Assembly (NCBI GenBank): GCA_025210265.1
Contig: JAOASD010000023.1
Location: 186,001 to 250,000 of the forward strand
Direction of reading: 5' to 3'
Source: Pelagimonas sp.
GTDB lineage: Bacteria > Pseudomonadota > Alphaproteobacteria > Rhodobacterales > Rhodobacteraceae
DNA: 64,000 nt
The number at the start of each line of letters is the position of its first letter. The first letter of the stretch is position 1. The translations under genes were made by a program, and so were the position numbers. Under the pieces are notes generated by a model. It made no database searches and was not told the origin of the DNA. It was given only the letters and a program-made list of their open reading frames with translations. This document shows positions 29,701 through 37,255 of the stretch, piece by piece.

Positions 29701-30169
29701 TGTGGCGCAGCAGGAACATGCCTGTATTTTCAACAAGGTCCGGGTTGGAACAGACGTTGAAATAGAAATAGCTGCCCATGCCGCAACCGGCAAAAACCCC
29801 GACCTGACCGGGGAAGTTCGAAGGCACATGGCCCGCGTTCTCCAGCGCCTCCCAGGCGATTTCCAGAAAGCGGCGGTGCTGGGGATCCATGATCGCCGCT
29901 TCTTTCGGGGAGAGGCCGAAAAACTCGGCGTCGAACATCTCAAACCCGTCCAGCGGCGCACCAAATGGCACGTAATCGCGGTGGCGCAGCAGGCCCGGAT
30001 CCTCACCTGCGTCGTGCAGGGATTCCTCGCTCAGACGGCGGATCGAGGACACCCCGTCGCGCAGGTTGTTCCAATAGGTCGCAATATCCGCAGCGCCCGG
30101 CAAATGAGCGGCCATGCCAACAATGGCGATGTCATTTTCGCCCGGCTTGATCTGCGTATTGTCCGTCAT
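23732..30169 (-). CDS. type I polyketide synthase KS-AT-KR-DH-ACP-TE
   Basis: This 2145-residue synthase has the following order. KS (about 10-430) has C185 in ACSTS, then ECHGTGTYLGDP and KTNIGHLDTAAG. AT (about 540-840) has GHSMGE with S633 and IAAHSRMLEP in the place of the HAFH/YASH specificity motif. The KR structural part precedes an NADPH-binding KR (TGGFGGIGL near 1170; GVIDDGPLL, a B-type signature; catalytic YVAAN). The dehydratase fold has H1417 in HRTRAGDALLPG and HPALLD. The carrier domain has S1801 in DLGGHSL. The thioesterase has S1948 in GGFSGGG and H2105 in GDHDSM. DH after KR is the reverse of the usual order. The ATG at 30169 has AAGGA upstream. The TE would release the chain; no loading module is visible. 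Confidence 0.94.
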   Translation of the reverse strand: MTDNTQIKPGENDIAIVGMAAHLPGAADIATYWNNLRDGVSSIRRLSEESLHDAGEDPGLLRHRDYVPFGAPLDGFEMFDAEFFGLSPKEAAIMDPQHRRFLEIAWEALENAGHVPSNFPGQVGVFAGCGMGSYFYFNVCSNPDLVENTGMFLLRHTGNDKDFMTTRLSHVLDLKGPSINLQTACSTSLVATHYATQALLNGECDMAIAGGVTIELPQGRGYLYKENEILSPDGACHAFDHRAQGTVFGSGAGVVVLRRLADAQADGDHIWAVIKGSAVNNDGAQKAGYLAPSVEGQAIAVAEAQAMAGITSDTVDYVECHGTGTYLGDPIEVAALTQAFGETSDSIGHCRIGSVKTNIGHLDTAAGVASLIKAGLALHHRQMPPSLGFEAPNPAIDFENSPFRVNDRLSDWPRQGHPRRAGVNSLGVGGTNAHVLLEEAPERGLSGKSDWPFQILTLSARSKQALADSAANLAGHLRAHPEQDLADVSYTLKEGRHGFERRMIVVADSHEEAAQLLEGGSTRRLHSHSALDRPELVFMFPGGGAQYAGMARDLYETEPVFAEWMDRGLAHLATLTDVDMRALWLPEPGDLEAADKALQQPSLQLPLIMITEYALAQMWIGWGLTPTALTGHSMGENTAACLAGVMGFEDCIGLVHLRGTLFDTVPAGGMLSVALPADTLRGYLDEDLDLGAVNAPELSVASGPQDALDALEQRLKSEDIDCQRIQIDIAAHSRMLEPILDRFRRYLQSIPLHAPQIPLTSNRSGALMSAEQATDPEYWVQHLRGTVHFADCVGALAADNRIFLEVGPGKALSALARQHSDVSANQVLSSLRHRDDQIADDKHMFEVLGRLWALGAEVDWDQIWAEATRYRVPLPTYAFQHAPYFIAPGKAVTETAPQYLMRNDDLAEWGWKPVWRPRAAALEIDPQDLAEATPQSWLIFTDSAGIGAQAATRLRAAGHDVVTVSTGDSFARLGEGRYQLSPERGREGYDLLLQDLAARGQMPTRIGHFWLVTADETHRPGSSFFHRVQEQGFYSLLFLAQALGDEGTVKPHLTVFTNGAAKLRDEALPYPEKATIAGPARVIPRELPGVTVSTLDLQLPVAEDGPFWAQAKLRAAYAAAQEALVASVLEELLAEPADLSAALRGGRRYECAMRPVALDGSPAPQTGGTYLITGGFGGIGLTLAQDFAAKGAKLALLARGTLPDRADWQDYLHRHAPNDRVSLRIRAVLSLEEAGAEVMTLSGDVCNLGQMREIRAQVEARFGRITGVIHGAGVIDDGPLLAKTPASIEDVFTPKIHGTEVLGQVFPDGAVDWIALFSSSSTVTAPAGQVDYVAANEFLNAFARARSGQTKVVAINWGIWAEVGMAAEAVAARSGDLPEAAQTPVDLPLLDSASFDAAGNRLFRARYSGADWVIDEHRTRAGDALLPGTGYLTLAAHALEAHHEEGAFEIRDLDFLRPLRVADGAARDVRVRLRRDDRGYGFDVLADATLNGRQGFALTAQGALSLMPMNRPAPLDLNAIRARCAAPIQAEPGRKLAAAQEVMLNFGPRWKVLDTQALGQGEGIADLSLPPQAQGDDCLLHPALLDIATGWAMGLIEGWQPTHLWAPVRYGRVRVHAPLGARVTSWVRNAAENHADAETAVFDVTLCDPEGAVLMEITGFTIRKLDSLDILRSAPRLTAAEVEFDETGSAQPLSPAEERLAHNLSQGILPNEGVRAFHAALALGQPQVVVSSMNLDALTRQTAASSAEASSGQTFERPQLEGDYVAPEGTIETQLAAFWEELLGVQNVGAQDSFFDLGGHSLIAVRLFAKVKKAFRVDFPISVLFEAPTIRACAALIAEQTGYVDTESEDAPKQPAPERRFKHLVAMHDGDGGPRQPFFLIAGMFGNVLNLRHLAHLLGADRPFYGLQARGLFGGEAPHETIEEAARDYIAEIRQVQPQGPYMLGGFSGGGITAYEIAHQLEALGEEVSLVVMLDTPLPQRRPLSRGDRMRIQWLQAREKGVLYPFIWAKNRIAWEIAKRRPSDETESEGAFHNAEIEAAFYRAIGAYHPRPWGGRLVLYRPPLVGKWTLGQGKLVNDERAYVLHDNDWGGMAPQVEVHEVPGDHDSMVLEPNVRVLAAEMRRAIEQAEHCDPGQVVPFPGHAAE

Positions 30170-30336
30170 GTCCTTACCCCGCACCAGTCCGTACACCGCC
30201 ACCTAACTGTCAGTGGCTTACGCGGGGAATGCGGCGATTTTTAGGATTCAGGCCAGATTCCACCGTGCCATTGCGGCATTATCGGGAAATCGTTTCGATC
30301 ACCGCAACAAAGCAAAAGCATATCAAGATTGTCTTA

Positions 30337-30600
30337 GGCTCAGGCCCCACTAATTTGCATCACTCAGTTCGTCAGATTTTGTTCCAGACCAGGCATACGC
30401 CCGTAGGAATAGCTCTCTATTTCAAGGGTGTATAACGCAGGCAGGGTCAAAATCCGGCGAACCCGTACGGGCATGGAGAAATGCACGCTCTCAGCGGCGC
30501 GGATCCCTTGCAAAGGCAACCAGCCTTTTCTGCGGAACCCAAACCACTGATACCGCGCATTTTTCCATGCTGAGCGTTGCAAATTAGTGGGGCCTGAGCC
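30337..30600. mobile_element. 264-bp MITE-like element with inverted repeats and TA duplication
   Basis: The left end (from 30337, GGCTCAGGCCCCAC...) and the right end (to 30600) are perfect inverted repeats over 23 bp, with weaker similarity for about 8 bp more. Both ends are flanked by TA (30335-30336 and 30601-30602), as expected for TA target duplication by IS630/Tc1-mariner-type transposases. The 200-bp centre has no convincing gene, so this is a non-autonomous element. It sits between the wzx stop codon and the PKS start. The family assignment rests on the TA duplication only. Confidence 0.8.
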
Positions 30601-31982
30601 TAGCGCAGAACCGCCAGCACCGGGGCGGGCAAGGTCGAGATGGCAGAAATTTCTGTCCAATTGACAGAAATTGCCAGCGTCGCGATGGCAAAACCCAACA
30701 GTGCGAACGCAGCGTCATGCAGCCCGTCCCATGCCCCCATACGTCGCGCCAGCCAGACCACAACCGGATAGGCCAGCAGGTGTGACGCGCCATAGCCGAT
30801 CAGCGCGCCCAGCAATCCCGCCGCCTGCAATCCCAGCAAAAGGCAGGCAATCATCAGCCCCGCTCGGGTGGCCGCGAGGATGAAAAACCGCCGCGAATCC
30901 CCCGCTGCCAGCGCCGCCTGATCATAGGTCATGACAATCAGCAGCGGCATCTGCGCCACCGCCAGCACCACCGCCACAGCGCCCCCATCGACATAGCGGC
31001 TGTCATACAGAAGCTGCACAATCCACACGCCCAGCAGGGCAAACACTGCGACACACCCCATCAGCAAGCCGCTGACCGCCAGCCGCATCTTGCGCAGCTT
31101 GGCGAAATTGGCGGGGCTCTCTGACGGGGGGGCTTCGCGGTAGATCGGGATCAGGATCTTTTGCGTGACCATGCCGCCCAGCATCATCGGAAAAGACGCC
31201 CAGAAAAACCCGATATTATAGACCCCGAACACATCCAGCGGCACAAATTTCCCGATCAGGATCTTGTCCGCCTGCGTGAACAGGAACCCGGCGCAGGTGG
31301 CCAGAAACACCCATTTGCCAAAGCCGATCAGCTCGCGCATCGCCGCGCGCTCCATCCTGAACCGGTTACCGGGGCCGGGCAGAAAGCGCCAGTTGAGGAA
31401 CAGTTCGACCAGCGCGCCAACCACGCCGGAAATCACCAGCGCCCAGACCGAATGCCACATAAAGGCCAGCACGATGCCGACCCCCACGCCAATCAGCTGT
31501 GTGCCCATATCCAGCAGGGTCACGCGGCCCAGCATCAGATGGCGGTTGGCGGTGACCATCTTGGTCGGCCTGAACCCGGTAATCAGCAGGGTCAGCGCCG
31601 AAACCGGCAACATTTGCAGCAGCAGATCCTGCCCATAAACCCAGGCCATTGGGAAAGCACACAGGCAGGCCACAATCCACAGCCCAATGCCGCGCACAAC
31701 CTGAATGCTAAAGGCGGTGTCCAGGAAATCGCGGTCATCGCCGCGCTTGCTTTGCAGGATGGCAGGGGTCACGCCGACATCGGAAAACTGCCCCAGCCCC
31801 ATCAGGAACACGGTGACCAGCGCCATAAGGCCAAAGGCTTCGGGGAACAGAAGCCGGGTCAGGATCAGGTTCGACCCCAGTCGGATCATCTGGCTGAACC
31901 CAAAGCCACCGATGGTCAGGAGCGAGGACCGCATGACCCGCGCGCCCAGCGATCCGCCACGCAATTTGCTGAGGATGCTCAT
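30600..31982 (-). CDS. Wzx-type polysaccharide flippase
   Basis: This 460-residue protein is almost entirely hydrophobic helices (about 12-14 membrane spans) and belongs to the MOP/polysaccharide-transport superfamily. The opening SLLTIGGFGFSQMIRLGSNLILTRLLFPEAFGLMALVTVF is typical of Wzx/RfbX-like lipid-linked oligosaccharide flippases, which move undecaprenyl-linked repeat units to the periplasm. Its ATG overlaps the stop of the upstream GT2 gene (ATGA) with GGAGCCGGGG before it. Its stop codon TAG is formed by the TA target site plus the terminal base of the element at 30337-30600. Confidence 0.9.
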   Translation of the reverse strand: MSILSKLRGGSLGARVMRSSLLTIGGFGFSQMIRLGSNLILTRLLFPEAFGLMALVTVFLMGLGQFSDVGVTPAILQSKRGDDRDFLDTAFSIQVVRGIGLWIVACLCAFPMAWVYGQDLLLQMLPVSALTLLITGFRPTKMVTANRHLMLGRVTLLDMGTQLIGVGVGIVLAFMWHSVWALVISGVVGALVELFLNWRFLPGPGNRFRMERAAMRELIGFGKWVFLATCAGFLFTQADKILIGKFVPLDVFGVYNIGFFWASFPMMLGGMVTQKILIPIYREAPPSESPANFAKLRKMRLAVSGLLMGCVAVFALLGVWIVQLLYDSRYVDGGAVAVVLAVAQMPLLIVMTYDQAALAAGDSRRFFILAATRAGLMIACLLLGLQAAGLLGALIGYGASHLLAYPVVVWLARRMGAWDGLHDAAFALLGFAIATLAISVNWTEISAISTLPAPVLAVLR

Positions 31983-32848
31983 CGGCCCCGGCTCCAGCCC
32001 TCGGCGCGGTGGCGGGTCAGTTTGACCGCCACGGCCACCCCGGCATAGACCGCGAATCCCAACGGGTCGCGCAGCGCGTGGCGCAGTTTGCGATGCCAGG
32101 GATAGGGCGCCTTGTCGTCATTTTGCAGCAGGTCGGGATAGAGCTGCGCGATCTCATCAACGCCGGCATCCTGACGGCGGCGCACCCGCACCAGCGCATC
32201 AAACCCTTCGGCAATCGGCCAGTCATAGCTGGCGGCAACGCCCACCCGTTCATGCGGCGCAAAGCTGAGCCGTACAAAGGTGTCGTCGCTGATGATGTCA
32301 GGAAACTCCTGCCAGCGCGCGCGGCCCGCGCCATTCACGGCAAACAGCCCGCAGCCCGGAACGCCAGCGGACATAAAGGGCACCCGCGCCCACATGCGCG
32401 CATAGGCGCGGCTGATCCAGCCGCTGGCGCAGATCCGCACCTGCCCGCTGGCATAGACCGGCCTGTCAGACAGCAGCGCATAGGCCAGCTGGGCCAGTAG
32501 CGGCGGGGACAGGGTGACATCCGCATCCAGATAGGCACGCAGCGGCGCGATGGCCGCGCCATCCCCTGCATTCAGCGCCGCCAGCTTGCCGCCCTCTGCG
32601 CGCTCGATCACCTCCAGCGACCAGCCGCGCGCGGCAAATCCCTGTGCAAAACTGCGCGCGACCTCGGCCGTGTCATCCTGACAGCCATTGGCCACAACAA
32701 TCGCCTGCACCGCTTCGGGCCGCGCCCAATCTGACGCCAGCAACGCCGAAAGGCAGCCGCCGATCAGCGCTGCCTCGTTGCTAGCCGGAAGGATGACAGA
32801 GATCAGCGGCACCCGCGCGCCGCCCCCTGCCCTGTTGGCGTGTGTCAT
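31979..32848 (-). CDS. glycosyltransferase family 2
   Basis: This 289-residue GT-A protein has LISVILPASNEAALIGGCLSALL, VVANGCQDDTAEV, the aspartate motif AYLDADVTLSP and the later SDDTFVRLSF block. It begins the minus-strand run GT2-wzx-PKS-GT2-NRPS-wzz and overlaps wzx by ATGA. It should act in the cytoplasm on the lipid-linked repeat unit that Wzx exports. A weak hydrophobic stretch near the C-terminus (FAVYAGVAVAVKL) may touch the membrane. Confidence 0.9.
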   Translation of the reverse strand: MTHANRAGGGARVPLISVILPASNEAALIGGCLSALLASDWARPEAVQAIVVANGCQDDTAEVARSFAQGFAARGWSLEVIERAEGGKLAALNAGDGAAIAPLRAYLDADVTLSPPLLAQLAYALLSDRPVYASGQVRICASGWISRAYARMWARVPFMSAGVPGCGLFAVNGAGRARWQEFPDIISDDTFVRLSFAPHERVGVAASYDWPIAEGFDALVRVRRRQDAGVDEIAQLYPDLLQNDDKAPYPWHRKLRHALRDPLGFAVYAGVAVAVKLTRHRAEGWSRGR

Positions 32849-33042
32849 GTCCGTACCTTTGGAGCCACACCTGCAAAAAATACAAGCCCCGTCCCTAAGG
32901 GAAATGCCAGTTAACTATGGCCAAACAGTGAACGCCACTGGAATAGTTCGTGGCAGCCGCCCAAGGGTGAGTTTCGGATCACATCCGGGGCTTCCCATGA
33001 CATTTCGCCAACAGAGAACAGGATCGTCAGGTCACGTCCGCC

Positions 33043-34239
33043 ATGCGCATCGGGTATCTGGTGCCCCAGTTTCCGGGGCAGACGCATATTTTCTTCTGGC
33101 GCGAAATTCTGGCGCTCGAAGCCATGGGCCATGAGGTGCATGTCCTGTCGACGCGCAAACCGCCTTCGGGGCTGATTGCGCATGACTGGTCCGATGACGC
33201 GATGCGGCGCACCACCTATCTGGGCAAACCCGATCCGGTCTGCGCCGCGCTGGCGCTGGGTCGCCTGCTGCCAAAGGGGCTGGCTGGCTGGATGCTGCGC
33301 GAAGGATCGGGTTTTGCCAAAGATGCCGCGCTGTCCCTGTCAGCGGCGCAGCAACTGGCGCGCTATGCCCGCGCGCATCAGCTGGATCACATCCATGCCC
33401 ATTCCTGTGGCCGTGCCGCGCTGATTGCCGCGCTGGCGCGCAAAATGGGCGCGCCCTCTTATTCCCTGACCCTGCATGGCCCGCTTTCGGATTATGGCCC
33501 CGGCCAGCGGTTCAAATGGGACGGTGCGGGCTTTGCCACGATCATCACCCACCGCCTGCTGCACGAGGTCGAGACCTCGCTGGCCGGATCCCTGCCGCCC
33601 CGGCTGCCGGTGCGCCCCATGGGAGTCGATACCAATATGCTGCGGCGCGACACGCCCTATGCTCCGCCGGAAAAGGGGCGCCCGCTGCGCCTGTTTGCCT
33701 GCGGACGGCTGAACATCGTCAAAGGCCATCAGGATCTGATGAGCGCAGTGCGGCAATTACTGGATCAGGGGGTTGATGTCCGGCTGGAAATCGCGGGCGA
33801 AGATGACGCGGGCGGCACCGGCTATCGGCTTGAACTCGAAGCGCATCTGAAAAAGCTGCGCCTGCAGGATCACGTCAAACTGCTGGGTGCGATTGATGCG
33901 GGCGCGGTGCGCGAGAAACTGAAAGAGGCCCATGTCTTTGTGCTGGCCTCCTGGCACGAACCGCTGGGCGTCGCCTATATGGAGGCCATGTCCATGGGGG
34001 TCCCGACCATCGGCACCGATGCGGGCGGTGTGCGCGAATTGATCCAGGACGGGCGCAACGGCATTCTGGTCGAACCCAAAAACCCCAGCCAGCTGGCGCG
34101 CAGCATTCGCAGCCTGTCACAGGATCCCGAAGCGCTGCTGCGCCTGTCAGAAGAAGGCCGCGCCCATGTGGAGGCGCATTTCCGCGCCTCGCTGGGGGCC
34201 GAAACCCTGATCGAAGAGATCGAATTCCTTCAGAACTGA
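33043..34239 (+). CDS. glycosyltransferase family 4 (WcaL-like)
   Basis: This 398-residue GT-B enzyme opens with IGYLVPQFPGQTHIFFWREI, a WcaL/AmsK-like acceptor-domain start, and has HAHSCGRAALIAALA and the donor domain with RLNIVKGHQDLM and EX7E (EPLGVAYMEAMSMGVPT). It is divergent from the GT2/wzx run across a 194-bp gap that probably holds promoters for both directions. Its last 10 bases overlap the 3' end of the convergent secreted-protein gene. It is a likely transferase for the same glycan. Confidence 0.92.
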   Translation: MRIGYLVPQFPGQTHIFFWREILALEAMGHEVHVLSTRKPPSGLIAHDWSDDAMRRTTYLGKPDPVCAALALGRLLPKGLAGWMLREGSGFAKDAALSLSAAQQLARYARAHQLDHIHAHSCGRAALIAALARKMGAPSYSLTLHGPLSDYGPGQRFKWDGAGFATIITHRLLHEVETSLAGSLPPRLPVRPMGVDTNMLRRDTPYAPPEKGRPLRLFACGRLNIVKGHQDLMSAVRQLLDQGVDVRLEIAGEDDAGGTGYRLELEAHLKKLRLQDHVKLLGAIDAGAVREKLKEAHVFVLASWHEPLGVAYMEAMSMGVPTIGTDAGGVRELIQDGRNGILVEPKNPSQLARSIRSLSQDPEALLRLSEEGRAHVEAHFRASLGAETLIEEIEFLQN

Positions 34240-37175
34240 TCGGCGGGGATCGCCTGATCGGGGGCTGTTTCGAACACGATGACCTCAATCCCGGCCATGC
34301 TAATGCGCCCTGAGGGGCCAGTCGCGATCAGCCGCGCACCATCACGGGCAAAGGCATAATCTGCGCGCGCGCCCGGCAATACCGCCCGGTCCTGCCCCGG
34401 CCCGCCATGCAGATGATCGGACCCGCCTGCGCTGATCAGGCTGTCATTGCCGGGACCTGCGATCAGGATGTCCTCTTGCGCGGTGCCCTGCAGGCGCTGA
34501 TTGCCCTCACCCGCGATCCGGGTGATGCCATTGGCAAAGCCCGCCGCATCGCGCTGCGCCCATCCATTTGTGCCGCTGGCATTATAGGCCATCAGCATAT
34601 CCCAGCGCGGGTTGTCATCCTGCAGATGGCGCAGCGCCCCCCAGCTGCCCCATTGCGTCGCCGGAGCCACATCAACAAAGGCATTGAACAGCGTGCCGCC
34701 CGCCTGCACCCAGCCACCCAGCAGCGTTTCATACAGCTTGGCCATTTCCGGCGTGTAGTTGAACGCGGTAAAGAAATCGGTCATCCGCGCATCATTGACC
34801 TGCGCACCATGGGCGGTGACATGGCTGCCGCCCTCATACATGACCAGACGCAGTCCGGCGCGGCGGGAAACGGCGGCGTGATAGGGAAAGACCTCTTCGG
34901 TCAGTTGTTTTAACGACCCATCGGCCAGCGACTGGGCGACCGGGGCGATGGCTGCCTCGAACCGGGCCTGTTTGACAAATTCGCGCAGGGCAACGCGGCG
35001 CAGCCCCTGCGCCTCACCCGCCTGTTTGGCGATGGATTCAGAGCGATCCAGCCAGTCATTCACAACCTGCGCCATTTCCGGCCCGCCCAGCTCATATCCG
35101 AAATAACCGGTCACGGCATAGGCGTCGAAACTGTCCTGCGGCGGGCGGCCCAGCTGCAGATATCCCAGCGGCGCCAGAAGGATGCTTTCCTCCAGCCCCG
35201 GCCAGCCGGTATGCGTTGCGACCACGCGGGTCAGGCGATCCTCTTGCCCCGCAAAGACATCGGTAAAGATGTCCATGACCTGCGCAGCGCGCATCCCATA
35301 AAACTGCATCCAGCCGGTTTCAGACGCGCCCCACAGCTGTTCGGATTGCTGACGCGCCCATTGCGCCTGTGGGAAAATCTGGTTCCAGACCTCGTTGGAA
35401 TATTCCACATGGGCGCGCAGCCGCGGGTCCAGCCCGTCGCGCACGACCTCGGCAAAGGCCCGCACATAGGCATCATCGGCCATATGCGGCAGGGTGAACC
35501 ATGGGTCGGCGCCAATCTGGTTGGCCAGCGCGATCATCACCGGCAGGGGCACACCGCGCACGGCCCAGCTGGCATCCTGCAAGCGCGGGCGGTCCTCCCA
35601 AGTGGTGATTTCCGACCCGTTGGTCATCATCCAATCCATGAAACGGACCGAACGCAGATCCTCGACCCGCGCGATCCAATCGGGGTTGAACAGCACGCCC
35701 GCCTGATACAGCGGCAGGTGATCGCGGCGCAGGATGCGGATGTTGCGGATCGGGTCCGCGTCGTCCAGCGCGGTGACGGAAATGCCCACCAGACCCTCGC
35801 CCGGTTCATAGAAAAACCCAGCCTCGCCGTCGCCATAACGCACCCGCTTGGCGCGCCCGGTCAGGCGGATTTCGCCTTGGCCCTCATAAAACATCACATA
35901 TTCGCCGCGCAGATGCCGCGCACCCTCGGGCTGATCGGTCAGCAGCACTTTTTCCAGCGACTCGATGCCACCCGGCAGGCTGCGCAGCCAACCGTCGCGC
36001 CCGATGTGACCCGCCGCACGCAGATCGTCCGAGGACAGCGCGCCCCATTGCCCATCCTTGTGCCCCACCCAATCGCGCGAGGTTTTCACAAGGTCGATAA
36101 ACGGGTGTTGCGTGGACCAATCCGCGATGCCGTTCAACCCCATGCCCAGCGCGGGCAGCCCATCGGGGCGCAGGCCCTTGGGCGGCAGTTGCACGGCGCT
36201 GCGCGCAGGCAGATTGGCCTGTTCGGCCTCGGCTGCGATGACTTCGGGCAGGGTTTCTTCGGCGGCAACACGGGCGCGGGCTTGCGGCAGGCGTTTGGCA
36301 ATCTCCGCGGCGATGGCGTCGTATTTCTCGACCACCTCGGGATGCAGCGTGACGGGCGGACGCCAGCCCTGCGGCGGCGGCGCATCATACAGCCAGCCAT
36401 AGCTGACCATCGCCGCCAGCAGATACAGCGTCTCTGTCCCATGCGGCGCATCATCGGTATAAAGATCGCGGGCGCGCAGACCTTCCAGCACACCGCCCTC
36501 GGCCAGCAATTCCCCCAGAACAGAGGCGACCGGGATCAGCGTGACCTCGCGCCCCGGTCGGGCCTCTTCAAGCGCGCTGAACAGATCAAGATACCATTGA
36601 TGATAGGCCCCCGCGTTAAAGGCATGATAGCGGGCCAGCCCTTCGGCATCCGGGGGGAAAGCCCCGGTGACACCGGCCATCTCGGCCCAACCCTCATAGA
36701 CAAACAGGCGGGAATTCGGGCTTTCCTTGGCGACCCAGTCAAACAGGCGCAGCACCGCGCCAAGCGGGGTCTCACCGGTCGGGTTGTCGCCCTCATAGGG
36801 GGCATCGGGCAGCTGGTACTGGATGAAATTCGCGGGCGTCACGATCACCCCGTCAAACCGCCCAGCAGAAAAGGGCGCGCCCGGCGACCAGGCCCCACTG
36901 ACACCAGGAAAAGACCAGTTCGCACTGGGCGGCAACCCATAGGCAAAATTGCGCAAAAAGCCCCATTGCCCATCAATGGCAAAGCTCTGCCCGCCGGCCT
37001 GCGCCATCTGATTCAGCCAATGGGGGACATTGGTGTGATCGGCGTCCTCGCTCAAATGGTTGACCAGCGAATTTCCAAAGACATAGACCCGCGCCCCGTC
37101 GCGCGTATCCTGCGCCAGCGCGGCCCCCGCCGCCAGAACCATCGCACATGCCCAAACCGTCAGCTGCCTGATCAT
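34230..37175 (-). CDS. secreted SGNH / TIM-barrel glycosidase-like protein with RTX tail
   Basis: This 981-residue protein starts with a signal peptide (IRQLTVWACAMVLAAGAALAQ). Residues about 25-310 are SGNH-hydrolase-like (VYVFGNSLVNHL). Residues about 370-880 look like a TIM-barrel glycoside hydrolase: HVEYSNEVWN (E595, possible acid/base) and MYEGGSHVTAH (E781, possible nucleophile). The C-terminus has RTX-like calcium-binding repeats (DILIAGPGNDSL, DHLHGGPGQDR), fitting type I secretion. It may trim or bind the polysaccharide made by this locus. The ATG at 37175 is chosen for the signal peptide and AGGG. Catalytic roles are inferred from motif resemblance only. Confidence 0.78.
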   Translation of the reverse strand: MIRQLTVWACAMVLAAGAALAQDTRDGARVYVFGNSLVNHLSEDADHTNVPHWLNQMAQAGGQSFAIDGQWGFLRNFAYGLPPSANWSFPGVSGAWSPGAPFSAGRFDGVIVTPANFIQYQLPDAPYEGDNPTGETPLGAVLRLFDWVAKESPNSRLFVYEGWAEMAGVTGAFPPDAEGLARYHAFNAGAYHQWYLDLFSALEEARPGREVTLIPVASVLGELLAEGGVLEGLRARDLYTDDAPHGTETLYLLAAMVSYGWLYDAPPPQGWRPPVTLHPEVVEKYDAIAAEIAKRLPQARARVAAEETLPEVIAAEAEQANLPARSAVQLPPKGLRPDGLPALGMGLNGIADWSTQHPFIDLVKTSRDWVGHKDGQWGALSSDDLRAAGHIGRDGWLRSLPGGIESLEKVLLTDQPEGARHLRGEYVMFYEGQGEIRLTGRAKRVRYGDGEAGFFYEPGEGLVGISVTALDDADPIRNIRILRRDHLPLYQAGVLFNPDWIARVEDLRSVRFMDWMMTNGSEITTWEDRPRLQDASWAVRGVPLPVMIALANQIGADPWFTLPHMADDAYVRAFAEVVRDGLDPRLRAHVEYSNEVWNQIFPQAQWARQQSEQLWGASETGWMQFYGMRAAQVMDIFTDVFAGQEDRLTRVVATHTGWPGLEESILLAPLGYLQLGRPPQDSFDAYAVTGYFGYELGGPEMAQVVNDWLDRSESIAKQAGEAQGLRRVALREFVKQARFEAAIAPVAQSLADGSLKQLTEEVFPYHAAVSRRAGLRLVMYEGGSHVTAHGAQVNDARMTDFFTAFNYTPEMAKLYETLLGGWVQAGGTLFNAFVDVAPATQWGSWGALRHLQDDNPRWDMLMAYNASGTNGWAQRDAAGFANGITRIAGEGNQRLQGTAQEDILIAGPGNDSLISAGGSDHLHGGPGQDRAVLPGARADYAFARDGARLIATGPSGRISMAGIEVIVFETAPDQAIPADQF

Positions 37176-37255
37176 GACACACCCTACTCGCCCGTGATTT
37201 TGCGCAACTATGCCCCAAGGCGCGGCGCGCTTGTACCCCGGATGACGGGGAAAGA

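Noticed and set aside
28202-30244. 680-residue plus-strand frame across the PKS KS/AT part
   Set aside because: Same reason: antisense of KS and AT; no recognisable protein features.
30364-30660. 98-residue minus-strand frame over the MITE-like element
   Set aside because: It crosses the element end into wzx, has no homology-like motif and is probably chance in a 264-bp element.
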